Of a stretch of 6,243 nucleotides of DNA, positions 5,032 through 6,243 are shown one piece after another. Each line of letters begins with the position of its first letter. The stretch's first letter is position 1. Below the pieces are notes generated by a model. That model saw nothing but the letters and a program-made list of their open reading frames with translations, did no database searches and was not told the DNA's origin. The stretch is taken from assembly GCA_005879095.1 (NCBI GenBank), contig VBLM01000367.1:1-6243 (forward strand), written 5' to 3'. The stretch is from Deltaproteobacteria bacterium. Lineage in GTDB: Bacteria; Myxococcota; Myxococcia; Myxococcales; 40CM-4-68-19. Made by a program: the position numbers and the translations under genes.

Positions 5032-6243
5032 CTATTTTACCGCGCGCGTCCACCAGCGCCAGGTGCAGGTGTGGTAGTTGCGGATCGGGTCGGTCACGCT
5101 TTCCATCGCCGCGGGCAGCTGCTGCAGCACCGTGCCGTCCTCGGCCATCGTGAGATCCTGGGTGAAGCAATTGCCGGTCGCGATGGGGAAATCGCGCGAG
5201 CCGCAGGAAGTCCCGTCGGAAGCGACCACCTCCACCTTCTGCGTGCAGAGGACGTTGGGTGCGCCGTACGGCAGGACCGCGTACGCCTTGCCGCCGCGCG
5301 CGATCTGCAGCCGCGTGTCAGGGCGGGCGATCATCCAGGTGGGCGGCGGCTGCACGGTAGAAGCGCCGCTCACCACCAGGGCCAGCGCGTGCGCGTGCAT
5401 GCCGGTGGCGTAGTCGGTGTCCATCCGCCGCACTTCGACGCCAGAGTCGATCAGGGGCGACGTCTCGAACCAGGTGTTCTGTCCGGGCGTGAAGCCGGTG
5501 ACCAGCACGAACTCGCCGGTGAGGGGCGTGCCGTTCTTGTCGAACCACTGCGCGGTGATGGTGCCGTTGCCGCCGCCGGTGATGACGATCGAGCGGCCGA
5601 GATTGTCGACCCCCACGCCGAAGACCGGTCCCCCCGACGCCAGCGGCTGCGGGCCCCACTTGACCCCGAAGGCCTGCCCGCCGCCGTTGAACATCACCAC
5701 CTCGTGGTGGAGCGTCGGCGTGGTGGTGGCGGCCTCGGACGAGAGATCGCCCGCGAGCAGAACGCCGCCGGCCGGATCGCCCGCGCTGGCGAAGTTCTTC
5801 GCGAACCAGACCGCGTCGCCGAGCCAGTTGCCGGAGGTGTCCCAGCGGCCCATCCGAATCGTCGGTTGATACGGGTACATGTGGCCGGCGTCGCCGGCGG
5901 AGGCGAGGCCGCCCGGCTGCTGGATGGGATGCAGCGCCTCCGAGTTCGAGTAGACCTCGCGCAGGAAGACATTGTTTTCACTGACGAAATCGATCAGCGA
6001 GCCGTGGCTGTTCGGGTCGTTGAATTCGGAAGGGAAAGCGAGCAGGCCGCCGGCGTCGCCGAGGCCGCCGACGCACGCCATGCTGCCGTTCGGGTGCAGC
6101 ACGTACTGCTGCATCAGCACCGCGTCCGGCGCGGAGATGCCGGCGCACTGGGGTCCGCCTCCTCCACCGCCGGGGGGCGGGTTGTTGGCGGTGAAGATTG
6201 CCCAGACGGAAACGTCGGAGCTGGCGGTCACGCTGCAGCCGCC
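5032..6243 (-). CDS. Probable secreted/surface protein, C-terminal part (N-terminus outside window)
   Basis: The 403 visible residues read without interruption into the right edge, so the true start is outside; the first internal GTG is not a credible start. Residues 1-17 (GGCSVTASSDVSVWAIF) resemble the final strands of an InlB-type/Flg_new-type beta repeat, which in myxobacterial proteins commonly ends C-S-V-T...V-x-A-x-F. A linker follows, with three prolines and six glycines (22-30). The remaining roughly 370 residues are glycine-, asparagine- and aromatic-rich, with strands such as VFGVGVDNLGRSIVITGG and ITAQWFDKNGTPLTGEFV, which suggest a beta-propeller-like or other all-beta fold. It has six cysteines (C33, C57 and four near the C-terminus), which fits disulfides outside the cytoplasm. 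The C-terminus is NYHTCTWRWWTRAVK. No catalytic motif is recognised. Function unknown; export and fold are inferences. Confidence 0.82.
   Translation of the reverse strand, partial: GGCSVTASSDVSVWAIFTANNPPPGGGGGGPQCAGISAPDAVLMQQYVLHPNGSMACVGGLGDAGGLLAFPSEFNDPNSHGSLIDFVSENNVFLREVYSNSEALHPIQQPGGLASAGDAGHMYPYQPTIRMGRWDTSGNWLGDAVWFAKNFASAGDPAGGVLLAGDLSSEAATTTPTLHHEVVMFNGGGQAFGVKWGPQPLASGGPVFGVGVDNLGRSIVITGGGNGTITAQWFDKNGTPLTGEFVLVTGFTPGQNTWFETSPLIDSGVEVRRMDTDYATGMHAHALALVVSGASTVQPPPTWMIARPDTRLQIARGGKAYAVLPYGAPNVLCTQKVEVVASDGTSCGSRDFPIATGNCFTQDLTMAEDGTVLQQLPAAMESVTDPIRNYHTCTWRWWTRAVK

Noticed and set aside
3218..5077. 619-codon plus-strand open frame opposite pccB
   Set aside because: It is an antisense shadow of a well-conserved PccB, has no recognisable domain and extends through the intergenic hairpins. 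Stop codons are rare in antisense frames at this GC content.

Overview
This window reads as a GC-rich bacterial chromosome, probably from the Myxococcota or another deltaproteobacterial-type lineage. The support is the strong G/C bias at third codon positions, GTG starts, and a secreted glycine/proline-linked protein whose visible N-terminal edge looks like the end of an InlB-type beta repeat. The lineage is an inference and cannot be settled without database comparison. There are six genes, two of them cut by the window edges. Five lie on the minus strand and one on the plus strand. I see no tRNA, rRNA, CRISPR array or transposase.

Reading along the minus strand from the right edge, the first gene is the C-terminal 403 residues of a probable secreted or surface protein (5032-6243). 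A 185-bp gap (4847-5031) follows, full of inverted repeats: three compact GC-rich hairpins and a widely spaced 9-bp inverted repeat just upstream of the next start codon. Next is pccB (3233-4846), the carboxyltransferase subunit of a propionyl-/acyl-CoA carboxylase. After 50 bp come a four-segment membrane protein of unknown function (2556-3182) and an M23/LytM zinc peptidase with a complete active site (1657-2559), joined by an ATGA stop/start overlap. A single plus-strand gene (1127-1627) encodes a small membrane-anchored BON-domain protein. It converges on the peptidase gene (29 bp apart) and diverges from the last gene (47 bp apart). That last gene is the biotin carboxylase subunit of an acyl-CoA carboxylase (1-1079), whose C-terminus runs off the left edge.

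The two carboxylase genes together supply the ATP-dependent biotin carboxylation step and the carboxyl transfer step of acyl-CoA carboxylation, most likely propionyl-CoA to methylmalonyl-CoA. They are on the same strand but cannot share a simple transcript without crossing the oppositely oriented BON gene. The membrane protein/peptidase pair suggests an envelope or peptidoglycan function that is cotranscribed with, but not obviously related to, the carboxylase. Nothing here is clearly a new system. The items most worth a second look are the hairpin cluster and spaced inverted repeat before pccB, and the uncharacterised membrane protein/LytM pair.
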